Below, piece by piece: positions 24,484 through 33,136 of a DNA stretch of 64,000 nt. The DNA is taken from positions 1-64,000 of the forward strand of contig JAEZCA010000042.1 in assembly GCA_023412665.1 (NCBI GenBank), written 5' to 3'. Under the pieces are notes generated by a model that worked only from the letters and a program-made list of their open reading frames with translations, ran no database searches and was not told where the DNA came from. Both the position numbers and the translations under genes were made by a program. Positions within the stretch are counted from its first letter, which is position 1. Each line of letters starts with the position of its first letter. The DNA comes from Bacillota bacterium. Its GTDB lineage: Bacteria > Bacillota > Clostridia > Acetivibrionales > DTU013.

Positions 24484-25281
24484 ATGATGATTATTGATTT
24501 TCATGTCCATTGTTTTCCTGACGATATCGCCCAGAGGGCTACAGAAGCACTGTCCAAAGCCGCGGCTCTGCCTCTGATGTCCGACGGCACTGTTGCCGGG
24601 ATAAAAGCATCGATGAAAAAGGCAGGCATTGACAAATCCTTGATACTCAACATAGCAACAAAGCCGACCCAGGCAGGAAAGATAACACAGTGGTCGTCCT
24701 CCATCCAGGATGATGAAATCATTGCATTTGGTTCTGTACACCCGGACAACCTGGATTGGGAGGAACAATTGACCGGCATAAGGGATGCGGGCCTGAAGGG
24801 GATAAAATTTCATCCCGAGTATCAGAATTTTTATGTAGATGAGCTTAGAATGTATCCTATTTATGAAAAGGCGGCCGAGCTTGGCCTGATAATTGTCTTT
24901 CATGCAGGCGGGGATCTGGGAATGCCGGAGCCCTACCACTGTACGCCTGACAGGATGAAACGGGTCCTGAAGGCAATACCGGGTGCAAAAATAGTTGCCG
25001 CCCATATGGGAGGCTTTGAATACTGGGATGATGTGGAGCGTTATCTGGTAGGAGAGGACATATTTTTTGACACCTCGTACAGCCTGCATGAGATGAGTCG
25101 GGAGCAATTCAGAAGGATACTTTCGGAGCATGGCTATCAAAAACTGCTTTTTGCATCCGACTTACCCTGGGGCAGTCAGCATACCGAAACCGAACGATTC
25201 AGAAAATTGGACCTGACCGTCGAGGCCAGGGACGCAATAATGGGCGGTAACGCCGCCAGACTGCTGGGGTTGACTTGTTGA
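24484..25281 (+). CDS. Metal-dependent amidohydrolase (amidohydrolase_2 family)
   Basis: 265-residue TIM-barrel hydrolase. Metal ligands are visible as HVH in MIIDFHVHCF (residues 7-9), the His of GIKFHPEYQNF near 115, IVFHAGGD near 140, AAHMGG near 175 and FASDLPWG near 222. The family includes decarboxylases and hydrolases of aromatic or lactone substrates; the actual substrate is unknown. GGAGC stands before the ATG. It follows birA in the same direction after a 48-base gap. Confidence 0.87.
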   Translation: MMIIDFHVHCFPDDIAQRATEALSKAAALPLMSDGTVAGIKASMKKAGIDKSLILNIATKPTQAGKITQWSSSIQDDEIIAFGSVHPDNLDWEEQLTGIRDAGLKGIKFHPEYQNFYVDELRMYPIYEKAAELGLIIVFHAGGDLGMPEPYHCTPDRMKRVLKAIPGAKIVAAHMGGFEYWDDVERYLVGEDIFFDTSYSLHEMSREQFRRILSEHGYQKLLFASDLPWGSQHTETERFRKLDLTVEARDAIMGGNAARLLGLTC

Positions 25282-25332
25282 TGCATTTAAAATACAATAG
25301 AGACATTGCTTTACTATTAATGGAGGTTTAAA

Positions 25333-25848
25333 ATGGTCAGAAAGAGTAATGATAATCAGACCGTGACCAATGGTACTGTAAACAGCGAGAAGGTTCAAAA
25401 CGCGCAGCCCAGGAACGAGCAGCAGCGCAGCCGTCCGAACCATCAGAGTTTCAATACAAAAGGCCAGTATCAAGGCCGCCAGCAAAACGGGCCAAGGAAT
25501 GCAGATACGCAAAATGCGCCTAATAGAGACACACAGGCTCAACATAAAGATACATCACGTTCAGGCCAGAACCAGGGCCAATATCAATCCGGTCAAAGAA
25601 ACAACAACCACAGTCCCAGAAACCATGAAGGGCACAGCAGGGAGAATTCACAGACCAAAGGATACTACCGTGACCGGAACAGAGAAGCTGACAAGGATGC
25701 ACTGACAAGGCCGGCCTACAGCCGTCACTCAAATGCTCAGAGAAACCGGGCAGAAGAAACAATAGATGATATAAAGCAGGACATAATAAGACTGGAAAAA
25801 GAAATTGAGCTTGAAATCAAGGAGATCAAGAGCCTCAAGTTTTTATAA
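25333..25848 (+). CDS. Low-complexity Gln/Asn/Arg-rich protein
   Basis: 171 aa behind a GGAGG site. Residues 1-140 are disordered in appearance, rich in Gln, Asn, Arg, Ser and His with repeated NQ, QNG and GQ steps and almost no hydrophobic residues. The C-terminal 30 residues form a charged amphipathic helix (EETIDDIKQDIIRLEKE). No signal peptide. The function is unknown; the composition suggests RNA or polyanion binding, but that is a guess. Confidence 0.7.
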   Translation: MVRKSNDNQTVTNGTVNSEKVQNAQPRNEQQRSRPNHQSFNTKGQYQGRQQNGPRNADTQNAPNRDTQAQHKDTSRSGQNQGQYQSGQRNNNHSPRNHEGHSRENSQTKGYYRDRNREADKDALTRPAYSRHSNAQRNRAEETIDDIKQDIIRLEKEIELEIKEIKSLKFL

Positions 25849-25992
25849 CCAGGTGTCCCATGCCTTGTCGAACGCACAGAGATGAGAAAAATTATCTACA
25901 GCCGATATTTTTCTTTTAATTGAGGCGTTATGATGCACGGTGCTGCGATTATGCGGATCGATGTGTAAAGGCTTGATTTGGAGGAATGACAA

Positions 25993-26769
25993 TTGCTTCT
26001 TGCGATAAATGTTGGAAATACCAATATCCGCTTTGGCGTGTATAAGGAAAAGAAACTCATAGCTCATTGGAAGCTTGCTACCAACAGAGGTTGGACGGCA
26101 GATGAGTTCGGTATGTACTTCGTAAACTTTTTCAACTATGAAAAACTCAATATTTCAGATGTTGAAGCTGTTATAATCTCTTCAGTCGTGCCTCCCATCA
26201 TGTTCTCATTTGAACACGCCATAGAGAGATATATTAAAAAAGCTCCGATAATAATTGGACCGGGAATAAAAACCGGTATCAATATAAAATACGAGAATCC
26301 CCGCGAGCTTGGCGCAGACAGGATCGTAAACGCCGTGGCAGCCTATGAGCTGTATGGCGGACCTGTAATAGTAGTTGACTTCGGCACTGCCACCACATTC
26401 AACGCCATATCATCAAAGGGAGAATTTCTCGGCGGGGCGATCTGCCCAGGCATACTCATATCCGCCGAAGCATTGTACCAAAGGACAGCAAAGCTCCCAA
26501 GGATAGACCTGGCAAAGCACGATGCGGTCATAGGCCGCAACACCTCCGTAAGTATGCAGTCAGGTGTATTCCACGGATATGTAGGTCAGATCAACCATCT
26601 TGTAAGCAGGATCAAGCAGGAGATGAAGGAAGACAATATAAAAGTGATCGCAACCGGCGGACTTGCCAAATTTATTGCACCGGAGACGGAATCCATAGAT
26701 GAAGTCAATGGTCGTCTTATACTTGAGGGACTCAGGATAATATACGAAAAAAACAAGGCTGAAGCCTGA
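25993..26769 (+). CDS. coaX: Type III pantothenate kinase
   Basis: First step of coenzyme A synthesis (258 aa). The ASKHA-fold phosphate motif is LLAINVGNTNIRFGVY at the N-terminus. Further landmarks are ELGADRIVNAVAA, VVDFGTATTFNAI with catalytic Asp, GGAICPGI and VIATGGLA. Initiates at TTG 25993, seven bases after GGAGG. The gap before it (25849-25992) shows nothing clear. The downstream decarboxylase begins within about 15 bases. Confidence 0.95.
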   Translation: MLLAINVGNTNIRFGVYKEKKLIAHWKLATNRGWTADEFGMYFVNFFNYEKLNISDVEAVIISSVVPPIMFSFEHAIERYIKKAPIIIGPGIKTGINIKYENPRELGADRIVNAVAAYELYGGPVIVVDFGTATTFNAISSKGEFLGGAICPGILISAEALYQRTAKLPRIDLAKHDAVIGRNTSVSMQSGVFHGYVGQINHLVSRIKQEMKEDNIKVIATGGLAKFIAPETESIDEVNGRLILEGLRIIYEKNKAEA

Positions 26770-26783
26770 AGGGGAGAATCTAT

Positions 26784-28274
26784 ATCAACAATTGGAACAC
26801 ACCTGTATACAATGCCATAAAGGCTTTTACAGACTCCTGTGCGCTTCCCTTCCACATGCCCGGCCACAAGCTGGGCAGCGGCATACCTGAAGAATTTCTT
26901 TCAGAAATAGAAAAAATGGATCTTACAGAAATACCGGGATTAGACGATCTCCACAACCCCTCCGGTGTTTTAAGCGAAGCCCAGAGGCTTGCAGCTGAGG
27001 CGTTCGGAGCTAAAAGCAGCTACTTCCTTGTCAATGGCAGTACTGTTGGTCTTCACGCGGCCATATCGGCTGTATGCAGACCGGGACAGCGTCTTATTGC
27101 GGGCAGGGACAGTCACAGCTCTGTCATTAACGGCATGCTGCTGGCCGGGGTGAGGCCATATTATATAATACCTGAGTATTCAAACACCTTCGGCATATGT
27201 ACCGGTGTCACTTCCCGTGAAGTGGAAAGGGCGCTTGTTGAGGCACCTGATGCGGAGGGTGTCCTTATCACAAGGCCGAATTATTACGGCGTTTGCTGCG
27301 ATATCGAGGAAATCGTAAAAATCGTTCATTCTAAAAACAAAATACTTATAGTGGATGAAGCCCATGGCCCGCATCTTATTTTCAATAAAAGGCTGCCGGT
27401 ATGTGCACTTGAGGCGGGAGCAGATATATGTATCCAAAGCGCTCATAAGACCTTGCCTGCATTTACACAAGGGGCGTATCTGCACACAGGTACGGACAGG
27501 GTGAATATCGAAAGGCTGGAATATTTTCTGGATATGTACCAGACTACCAGCCCTTCATATGTAATCATGGCCTTCCTTGACATCGCAAGAGCAATAATGC
27601 AAAATCGGGGCAAACAGCTGCTCGACAGGCTTCTTGACTTGTTGGAGGCACACAGAAGCAATTTTGGAGCAGGAGGGCTTCTCCTTGACAAAGCTGCCGT
27701 GCCCGGCTTCGAGCTTGATACAACCCGGCTCACCATAAACACAGGTATGCTTGGCATAACAGGTTATGAGGCTGAGAGAATACTGAGGCGAAAGTATAAT
27801 ATACAGGTTGAAATGTCGGATGCCTCCAATGTGGTGTGTATCTGTACAACAGCTGACAGTCCGGAAAGGGTAGAAAAACTGTTTTCAGCGCTGGAACAGC
27901 TGCGGCAGGCTGCGGATAGACTTTGTGGTGAGGCTGTAAATAATCATCTGAAGCAGGAGAATATCATTGCCGGCTTTGGCAGCCGGCTTCATGACTGTAT
28001 GAGAAATATGCACGCAGATATGGGAAATAACGGCTGTGATTTGGAACCACTTGAAATATTGAATGCTGAAGCTGAAAGAATCAGGCTGGAAAATGCGGCG
28101 GGCAGAATAAGCAAAGGGATAATTGCGCCGTATCCTCCGGGGATACCGCTTGTTTGCCCGGGAGAGATCATTTCGTGTGATGCCGTGGACCTTCTGACCG
28201 GTGTGAACGATGCAGGCGGCCGTGCGCATGGTGTAAGCAGCGACGGAACGGTAATTGTAATTAGAAAGCTCTGA
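26784..28274 (+). CDS. Orn/Lys/Arg decarboxylase family protein (YaaO/SpeA-like)
   Basis: PLP fold-type I decarboxylase or related enzyme (496 aa). The PLP lysine lies in QSAHKTLPAFTQG, with VDEAHGPHL before it and GRDSHSSVINGML earlier. The family N-terminus reads NNWNTPVYNAIK then LPFHMPGHKLG. No ATG, GTG or TTG exists in frame between the upstream TGA (26760) and the ATG at 26856, which falls inside the conserved PFHMPGHK motif. AAGGGGAG at 26769-26776 points to ATC at 26784 (or 26778) as start, giving the expected N-terminus. It is the first gene of the yaaO-holB block. The substrate is undetermined among Arg, Lys and Orn. Confidence 0.88.
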   Translation: MNNWNTPVYNAIKAFTDSCALPFHMPGHKLGSGIPEEFLSEIEKMDLTEIPGLDDLHNPSGVLSEAQRLAAEAFGAKSSYFLVNGSTVGLHAAISAVCRPGQRLIAGRDSHSSVINGMLLAGVRPYYIIPEYSNTFGICTGVTSREVERALVEAPDAEGVLITRPNYYGVCCDIEEIVKIVHSKNKILIVDEAHGPHLIFNKRLPVCALEAGADICIQSAHKTLPAFTQGAYLHTGTDRVNIERLEYFLDMYQTTSPSYVIMAFLDIARAIMQNRGKQLLDRLLDLLEAHRSNFGAGGLLLDKAAVPGFELDTTRLTINTGMLGITGYEAERILRRKYNIQVEMSDASNVVCICTTADSPERVEKLFSALEQLRQAADRLCGEAVNNHLKQENIIAGFGSRLHDCMRNMHADMGNNGCDLEPLEILNAEAERIRLENAAGRISKGIIAPYPPGIPLVCPGEIISCDAVDLLTGVNDAGGRAHGVSSDGTVIVIRKL

Positions 28275-28450
28275 TAATAAGAAAGTTACTGTATTAAGTT
28301 TATATTAGGAAAATGGGGACATAAGTTGGGAAGCTGATTTTTGGAAAATGTAGTTTTCTTAGGAGTTTAGTGCTAGTTTGTAATGATTTTATGAACCAAA
28401 TCGATATATAGTATAGAAATATAACATAGATGTAATTGCGCGGAGGAAGC

Positions 28451-29038
28451 ATGGGTAAAATTTTTTGTTTAATGGGTAAAAGCAGTTCGGGTAAAGATAC
28501 GATTTTTAAGTTACTAATTGAAGACAGGCAATTAGGTCTTCACCCTATTATTCCATATACCACACGACCAAAAAGGAATAATGAAGAAAATGGTGAGGAG
28601 TACTTTTTTATAGATGAAGAGAAATTAAAGTACTATGACAATTTGAATAAAATTATTGAATTAAGACAGTATCATACAGCTAATGGAATCTGGTACTATT
28701 GCACTATTGATGATGGACAAATTGATTTGTCAAAAAACAACTATCTACTAATAGCTACGTTAGAAGCATTTAAGAGTTTAAAGTCGTATTTTGGAAATGA
28801 AGATGTTTATCCTATATATATTGCGGTAGATGACGCCTTAAGATTAGAGAGGGCATTAGCTAGAGAGAAGCAGCAAGCGAACCCTAATTATGATGAATTA
28901 TGCAGAAGATTTTTAGCTGATAGTATAGATTTCAGTGTAGATAAACTCCAAGAAAATTGTGTCTATAAACAATACAATAACACAATCATTTTTGAATGTA
29001 TTAACGCTATAAAAAGTGACATTACTAATTTGATATAG
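28451..29038 (+). CDS. Guanylate-kinase-like nucleoside monophosphate kinase
   Basis: 195 aa. P-loop MGKSSSGKDTIFK (residues 8-20), then YTTRPKRNNEENGEEYFFID, the guanylate kinase GMP-binding region, and a lid-like LERALAREKQ near 140. The ATG at 28451 follows GGAGG; the earlier TTG is inside no site. It differs from housekeeping Gmk in having SSSGKD in place of GPSGVGK. It sits where tmk is expected and has the AT-rich composition of the insertion. It might be cargo or a long-standing neighbour of tmk; substrate unproven. Confidence 0.8.
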   Translation: MGKIFCLMGKSSSGKDTIFKLLIEDRQLGLHPIIPYTTRPKRNNEENGEEYFFIDEEKLKYYDNLNKIIELRQYHTANGIWYYCTIDDGQIDLSKNNYLLIATLEAFKSLKSYFGNEDVYPIYIAVDDALRLERALAREKQQANPNYDELCRRFLADSIDFSVDKLQENCVYKQYNNTIIFECINAIKSDITNLI

Positions 29039-29104
29039 CGAAAGGCGGAGAGAGCCTCCCCCGGATCCTAGGAATGTATTTTTCACTCTTCACGCTGAAA
29101 AAAC

Positions 29105-29857
29105 TTACGTACCAAAATCTCCTTTACAGAAGGATGAATCAAACCATAGTTCATTAAAATAGCTAGAATAATATGAGTAACCTAATGAATTCCCTTTAAA
29201 TTCATATGAGATAGTTTGTTGGCTCACTTTTTTGTACATGTTTGGGCCAATATAGATATGATTATCTATTCTAAGATATGAATCGAGAGGATATGTATTA
29301 TAGAACTTAATTTGTACGTTACTCTCATTTGGTGCTATGCTTTTGAGTTTATTAGCCCAGGAAATTAAATCATAGATTGTTTTTTTAATTTCATCTTGGA
29401 CCCTATTTTCATCCTTTTCTCTCTGTTTAACAAACTCAGATTCTGGGTTCAGTGTAAGTATTCTCAAATTTATACCTTTTTTTACTTTATCTTTAATTAA
29501 GCTTCCTTTCGCATCTCTAAAAGATCTCATACCTAAAGCTATAATATCCATTTCATTGTCGATTGAAAATAAGCACCTGTTTGAACTCTCATTCATTTCA
29601 GCACGTGTTTCATAAATGCCTTCTAGGCCCCATCTTTCCATAATATCTTTAATCTTACTTTTGCGGACCAAGTATCTCGCAGATAAAAATGCTATTATGC
29701 TGCTTGCAACTAAAGAAGTACCGATGCTTATCAAAATTGTTTGAATGTTGCCACTAGATGGTACACCAATTATAGTTGTAAAAAGTCCAATTAGAAATGT
29801 TATAAGATTAATCTTATCTAAGCTTAAGGTCTCCAAAGTTTCATTGAATTTTCTCAT
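29105..29857 (-). CDS. Two-helix membrane protein with a PLD-like cytoplasmic domain
   Basis: 250 aa from the ATG at 29857, which follows GAGGAGACC. Two membrane helices (about 17-32 LITFLIGLFTTIIGV and 40-62 ILISIGTSLVASSIIAF) precede a soluble domain of about 180 residues. That domain contains DIIALGMRSFRDAKG and KKGINLRILTLNPES, which resemble phospholipase D-like domains seen in regulatory and defence proteins; a canonical HxK motif is not seen. It lies 49 bases downstream of a radical SAM gene, so they form a pair. Function unknown; a membrane effector is one possibility. Confidence 0.65.
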   Translation of the reverse strand: MRKFNETLETLSLDKINLITFLIGLFTTIIGVPSSGNIQTILISIGTSLVASSIIAFLSARYLVRKSKIKDIMERWGLEGIYETRAEMNESSNRCLFSIDNEMDIIALGMRSFRDAKGSLIKDKVKKGINLRILTLNPESEFVKQREKDENRVQDEIKKTIYDLISWANKLKSIAPNESNVQIKFYNTYPLDSYLRIDNHIYIGPNMYKKVSQQTISYEFKGNSLGYSYYSSYFNELWFDSSFCKGDFGT

Positions 29858-29906
29858 GTTGGTCTCCTCGTATTTATAATTGTAGTAATCATTCTCTGTT
29901 ATATAC

Positions 29907-30767
29907 TCAGAATTGGCAACCACCACACTGCGTGCATAATTTAGGAGCAACTGTTATTATATTCGAGTTGGTCATGTTATTAGTAAATTTACTTATTATA
30001 CATGTTGATGAATGGAATACGGGTATTAGCGTATTCTCCTCAATTTTTTTACGAAAAAAAACAACTTTTGAAGCAACACTATGATCAAAAGCTTTCTCGA
30101 CAATTTCTTTGCTATGATATAGTAAATCGCAGGGTTTATCTAATATACTAGTTTTCTTAAAGTCTATACCGACACAAACAACATCAGGTTTATAGTAGTT
30201 TATTTGTTCTATGTAGATGTCTAAATCGTTATACGTATTATTACTAAATGGTTTAATATAAAAACATGATGTTAATTTATTATATGTCTTGATTCTACTA
30301 ATGTTTTCAAATCGAGTTTTTATAGGAGAGGCGTATGGTTCAACTATATTCACTTTAGATATACATGAAGTTGATATATGAAGATATACTTGTCGATCGA
30401 AAAGGCATGAATCTTGGGATAATTCAAGTACTTCTGTTGGAATGACTTCCTTGGTAGATATTTGTATTGGATTTCCTATAGGTAAAAAGGTCTCTAATAT
30501 ACATTTTACCAAATCAGTAGATTCCTTGCTTTTAAATGGCTCAGTATTAGGACATAGCGATATAATGCTTCCATTCTTTCCTTTAACAAAGTATGAACTG
30601 CCTATAAGAGATTTTATTGATTCTGCATAATCTTTTCTATCTATTAAGACTTGTTTTTCATGTGCGTCTTTAATATAACAATATGCACATGCGCTTCCGC
30701 ATCCGCTTACTGCTATATCTATGAAAAACCTCCCATTAACATATTTAATATTATCTGATATATTCAT
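29907..30767 (-). CDS. Radical SAM enzyme of the AT-rich insertion
   Basis: 286 aa. The SAM-binding cluster motif CxxxCxxC is SGCGSACAYCYIKD near residue 20, very close to the N-terminus, followed by SLCPNTEPF and ISTKEV. A second group of cysteines ends the protein (LCTQCGGCQF), possibly ligating another cluster. Start taken at 30767 because GGGAGGTTCTAT lies directly before it; 15 further codons are open upstream. It resembles SPL-like radical SAM proteins in general layout. It is not viperin-like. Paired with the two-helix protein downstream; substrate unknown. Confidence 0.75.
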   Translation of the reverse strand: MNISDNIKYVNGRFFIDIAVSGCGSACAYCYIKDAHEKQVLIDRKDYAESIKSLIGSSYFVKGKNGSIISLCPNTEPFKSKESTDLVKCILETFLPIGNPIQISTKEVIPTEVLELSQDSCLFDRQVYLHISTSCISKVNIVEPYASPIKTRFENISRIKTYNKLTSCFYIKPFSNNTYNDLDIYIEQINYYKPDVVCVGIDFKKTSILDKPCDLLYHSKEIVEKAFDHSVASKVVFFRKKIEENTLIPVFHSSTCIISKFTNNMTNSNIITVAPKLCTQCGGCQF

Positions 30768-31025
30768 ATAGAACCTCCCATCTCCCATAGTTAAAACATA
30801 GAAAAATGTCAAAAAATATTGTCAATATATAGTATATCATATAAGGCTTCTTACATAAAATACATTATTTCATTATCTCTTATAAGTATCATTATAATAA
30901 TCTGTCTATAAAATTGGTACTTCGCTAAATACATAAATTAGGTTTTAAAAGTCATCTGTCTATGGTATTATAGTGTTATTCAAGAGTATATATATGAGAG
31001 GGATTATACTACCCTAATAGTTTTA

Positions 31026-31259
31026 TTTTACATTGATCCGGAAATTGGACTTAAGAGAAGAATGAAAGCTGCCGCCGGCGACAGGATAGAAAATGAAGTG
31101 ATTGACTTCCATAGAAGAGTTTATAACGGATATAAGGAATTGGCGGTAAAATACCCCGATAGAATAAAAACGATCGATGCATCTAAACCCGTCGACGAGG
31201 TCTGGAAGGCTGTCAGGCATCAGCTGGACATGGCTCTTGGCTTTATCAGGCAGGTTTGA
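31026..31259 (+). pseudogene. tmk: Thymidylate kinase remnant (C-terminal third)
   Basis: The frame encodes FYIDPEIGLKRRMKAAAGDR, then IENEVIDFHRRVYNGYKELA, YPDRIKTIDASKPVDEVW: the end of dTMP kinase from the second conserved half (LDIDPEIGLKRR) to the C-terminus. The P-loop, the DR(Y/F) dTMP-binding segment and about 130 N-terminal residues are absent. Upstream codons do not resemble tmk. An ATG at 31062 is in frame but has no convincing ribosome site. The position, directly before yaaQ, is that of tmk in Firmicutes. The enzyme is normally essential, so an intact copy must exist elsewhere. Confidence 0.8.
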
Positions 31260-31295
31260 ATAGATTTGGATCATTTTTTATAAGGAGGTAAGGCA

Positions 31296-31625
31296 ATGAA
31301 ACTTGTATTCGCTATTGTTCACGATGAAGATGGTTCAAAGGTAATGGAAGAATTGAACAGAAACGGATTCGGAGTTACAAAGCTCTGCTCGACAGGAGGC
31401 TTCCTGAAGGCGGGAAATACCACACTGCTGGTGGGCGTAGACGAGGAACATCTTGATAATGTGATCGATGTCATAAAGAAGAAGTCAAAGAGCAGAAAGC
31501 AGGTAATCAATTCCAGCATGACGCCCAACGGTATGGGCGGAATGTTCATACCCTATCCGGTAGAGGTGGTCGTCGGCGGCGCTACCATATTCGTACTGGA
31601 TGTTGAACGTTTTGAAAAGGCATAA
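31296..31625 (+). CDS. darA: PII-like cyclic di-AMP receptor (YaaQ/DarA/PstA)
   Basis: 109 aa, DUF970 family. MKLVFAIVHDEDG, the ligand loop STGGFLKAGNTTLLVGVDEE (20 residues) and the C-terminal GGATIFVLDVERFEK are diagnostic. Trimeric PII-like proteins of this group bind c-di-AMP; their downstream targets are not settled. AAGGAGG lies eight bases before the ATG. It follows the tmk remnant as in B. subtilis. Confidence 0.93.
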   Translation: MKLVFAIVHDEDGSKVMEELNRNGFGVTKLCSTGGFLKAGNTTLLVGVDEEHLDNVIDVIKKKSKSRKQVINSSMTPNGMGGMFIPYPVEVVVGGATIFVLDVERFEKA

Positions 31626-31660
31626 GGCGCAGTCATTGGATCAGCGCCGGGAGGTACTTC

Positions 31661-32113
31661 TTGAAGATAAGTGATACTCTCGGTAACACCGCAGGCCTTC
31701 CCGGTCTGCCGGTTAAAGACGATACTAAAATCAGGCCCGGCAGGGGCGGGGAGTTCAGAAACCAGCTTTCAAGAGCCGAGGACAGCAATTATGAGCATCA
31801 TCTTGAAAGGCTGGTTCAGGATATTGTCAGGCAAGGTGACGTCCTGGCGAAGAAAATAGATATTCGGGAATTAAAGGTATATAGAAAATTGGTTGCCGAA
31901 TTTCTTGATGTCGCGTTGGGCAATTCCAGGAAGTTTTCCAAGAGAAGCATTCTGGACAGAAGGGGAAGGCACAAGGTTTTTGCCATCATAACAAACATAA
32001 ACAGTGAGCTTGACCTGCTGACACAGGATGTGCTGCAGGGAGAAAAGGACAATATCAGCCTTCTTCAGAGACTGGCTGATATCAGGGGACTGATACTGGA
32101 TCTGTTCATGTGA
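31661..32113 (+). CDS. yaaR: YaaR family protein (DUF327)
   Basis: 150 aa, all-helical and charged, with DNYEHHLERLVQDIVRQG-like and FSKRSILDRRGRHKVFAII segments typical of DUF327. TTG start at 31661 after GGGAGGTACTTC. No catalytic motif. It lies between yaaQ and holB, the conserved order in Firmicutes. The role is unknown. Confidence 0.88.
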   Translation: MKISDTLGNTAGLPGLPVKDDTKIRPGRGGEFRNQLSRAEDSNYEHHLERLVQDIVRQGDVLAKKIDIRELKVYRKLVAEFLDVALGNSRKFSKRSILDRRGRHKVFAIITNINSELDLLTQDVLQGEKDNISLLQRLADIRGLILDLFM

Positions 32114-32149
32114 CATACACAGGATCCATATCCGGCTAGAGGTGTACAA

Positions 32150-33136
32150 ATGGACTTCAAAGATGTGATCGGCCAGAGGGAAGTCGTCGGCAGCCTTGAG
32201 CGGTCGCTTTCCGAAGGCAGGATAGGGCATGCATATATATTCTCCGGACCGGCAGGGATCGGTAAGAAAACGATTGCCCGCATATTTGCCGGTCTTTTGC
32301 TGTGCGACGCTCCGAAAGGCGGCTCTGCCTGCGGCAGCTGCAGGCCATGCTTGATGCTGGAAAACGACAGTAATCCGGACTATCACAGCATTAGCTGCGA
32401 AGAGCTGAGTATCGGTGTAGATCTGATCAGGGAGATACAGAGCGATATCGTCCTGAAGCCTATGTATTCCAGGCGAAAGGTTTATATAGTAGAAGAAGCG
32501 GCTAAAATGACAGAGCAGGCACAAAACTGCTTGCTCAAGACTTTCGAGGAACCGCCGGGATATGCTGTGGTTATTCTTCTGACCACGAATTACGACAAGC
32601 TTTTGGAAACGGTGCGCTCACGGGCGCAGCACCTGAAGTTCGGAAAGTATTCCAGGGAACAGGTATGCCAGGCATTAAGAGACAGGTATGGCAGCGATGA
32701 CGGGACGTTTGGACTGGCAGCCGATTATTCCGACGGCAATATAGGGACGGCATTGGAGCTGGCCGGCACGGGCGATTTTTCAAAGCTCAGGGATCAAATG
32801 CTTGAATTGCTGCCAAAGGTCGCTCAGGGTAAAACCAGGAGCATTTTGGATTTCTCGTCTTTCATGGACAATAATAAAGACAATACGGAAATGCTTTTTG
32901 AAATAATGCTGCTGTACTACAGAGACCTGTTGGTAATGAATGAGACAGGAAAGGAAAATATGTTGATTAATTCAGACAAAAAGGATATTATATTAAATAA
33001 TGCCCGCAAATACCGCAGCAACAGGCTCATAAGCAGTATTGACGCAATAGGTGCGGCACGCAGGGCTCTTAAGCAAAATGCGAATTATCAGCTTGTTATA
33101 GATAATCTGTTGATTAAGCTACGGGAGGATCATTGA
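32150..33136 (+). CDS. holB: DNA polymerase III delta' subunit
   Basis: Clamp-loader subunit (328 aa), AAA+ fold. MDFKDVIGQREVVGSLERS, Walker A-like FSGPAGIGKKTIAR (about 28-41), a zinc module C-x(8)-CGSCRPC near 50-66, the sensor region KVYIVEEAAKMTEQAQNCLL and LKTFEEPP. It assembles with DnaX and HolA to load the sliding clamp. It stops directly before the YaaT start (33137), so translation is coupled. Confidence 0.93.
   Translation: MDFKDVIGQREVVGSLERSLSEGRIGHAYIFSGPAGIGKKTIARIFAGLLLCDAPKGGSACGSCRPCLMLENDSNPDYHSISCEELSIGVDLIREIQSDIVLKPMYSRRKVYIVEEAAKMTEQAQNCLLKTFEEPPGYAVVILLTTNYDKLLETVRSRAQHLKFGKYSREQVCQALRDRYGSDDGTFGLAADYSDGNIGTALELAGTGDFSKLRDQMLELLPKVAQGKTRSILDFSSFMDNNKDNTEMLFEIMLLYYRDLLVMNETGKENMLINSDKKDIILNNARKYRSNRLISSIDAIGAARRALKQNANYQLVIDNLLIKLREDH

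Larger units (their letters stand above)
28278..31025. other. AT-rich insertion replacing most of tmk
   Basis: Between the YaaO-like gene and the surviving end of tmk, about 2.75 kb is visibly richer in A and T than both flanks and uses AT-ending codons. It carries one plus-strand and two minus-strand genes that do not belong to the conserved yaaO-tmk-yaaQ order. No transposase, integrase or clear terminal repeat was found. A degraded piece of the 18435 repeat family may lie at 29060-29108 (GTATTTTTCACTCTTCA, GCTGAAAAA). It looks like an insertion-deletion of foreign DNA. Confidence 0.6.

Noticed and set aside
29907..30767. Prokaryotic viperin next to a nucleotide kinase
   Set aside because: The Cys motif is SGCGSACAYCY at the extreme N-terminus and no viperin-specific stretches follow.
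31062..31259. Independent 65-residue gene
   Set aside because: Sequence is the end of thymidylate kinase, the frame continues upstream in the same family, and there is no ribosome site.
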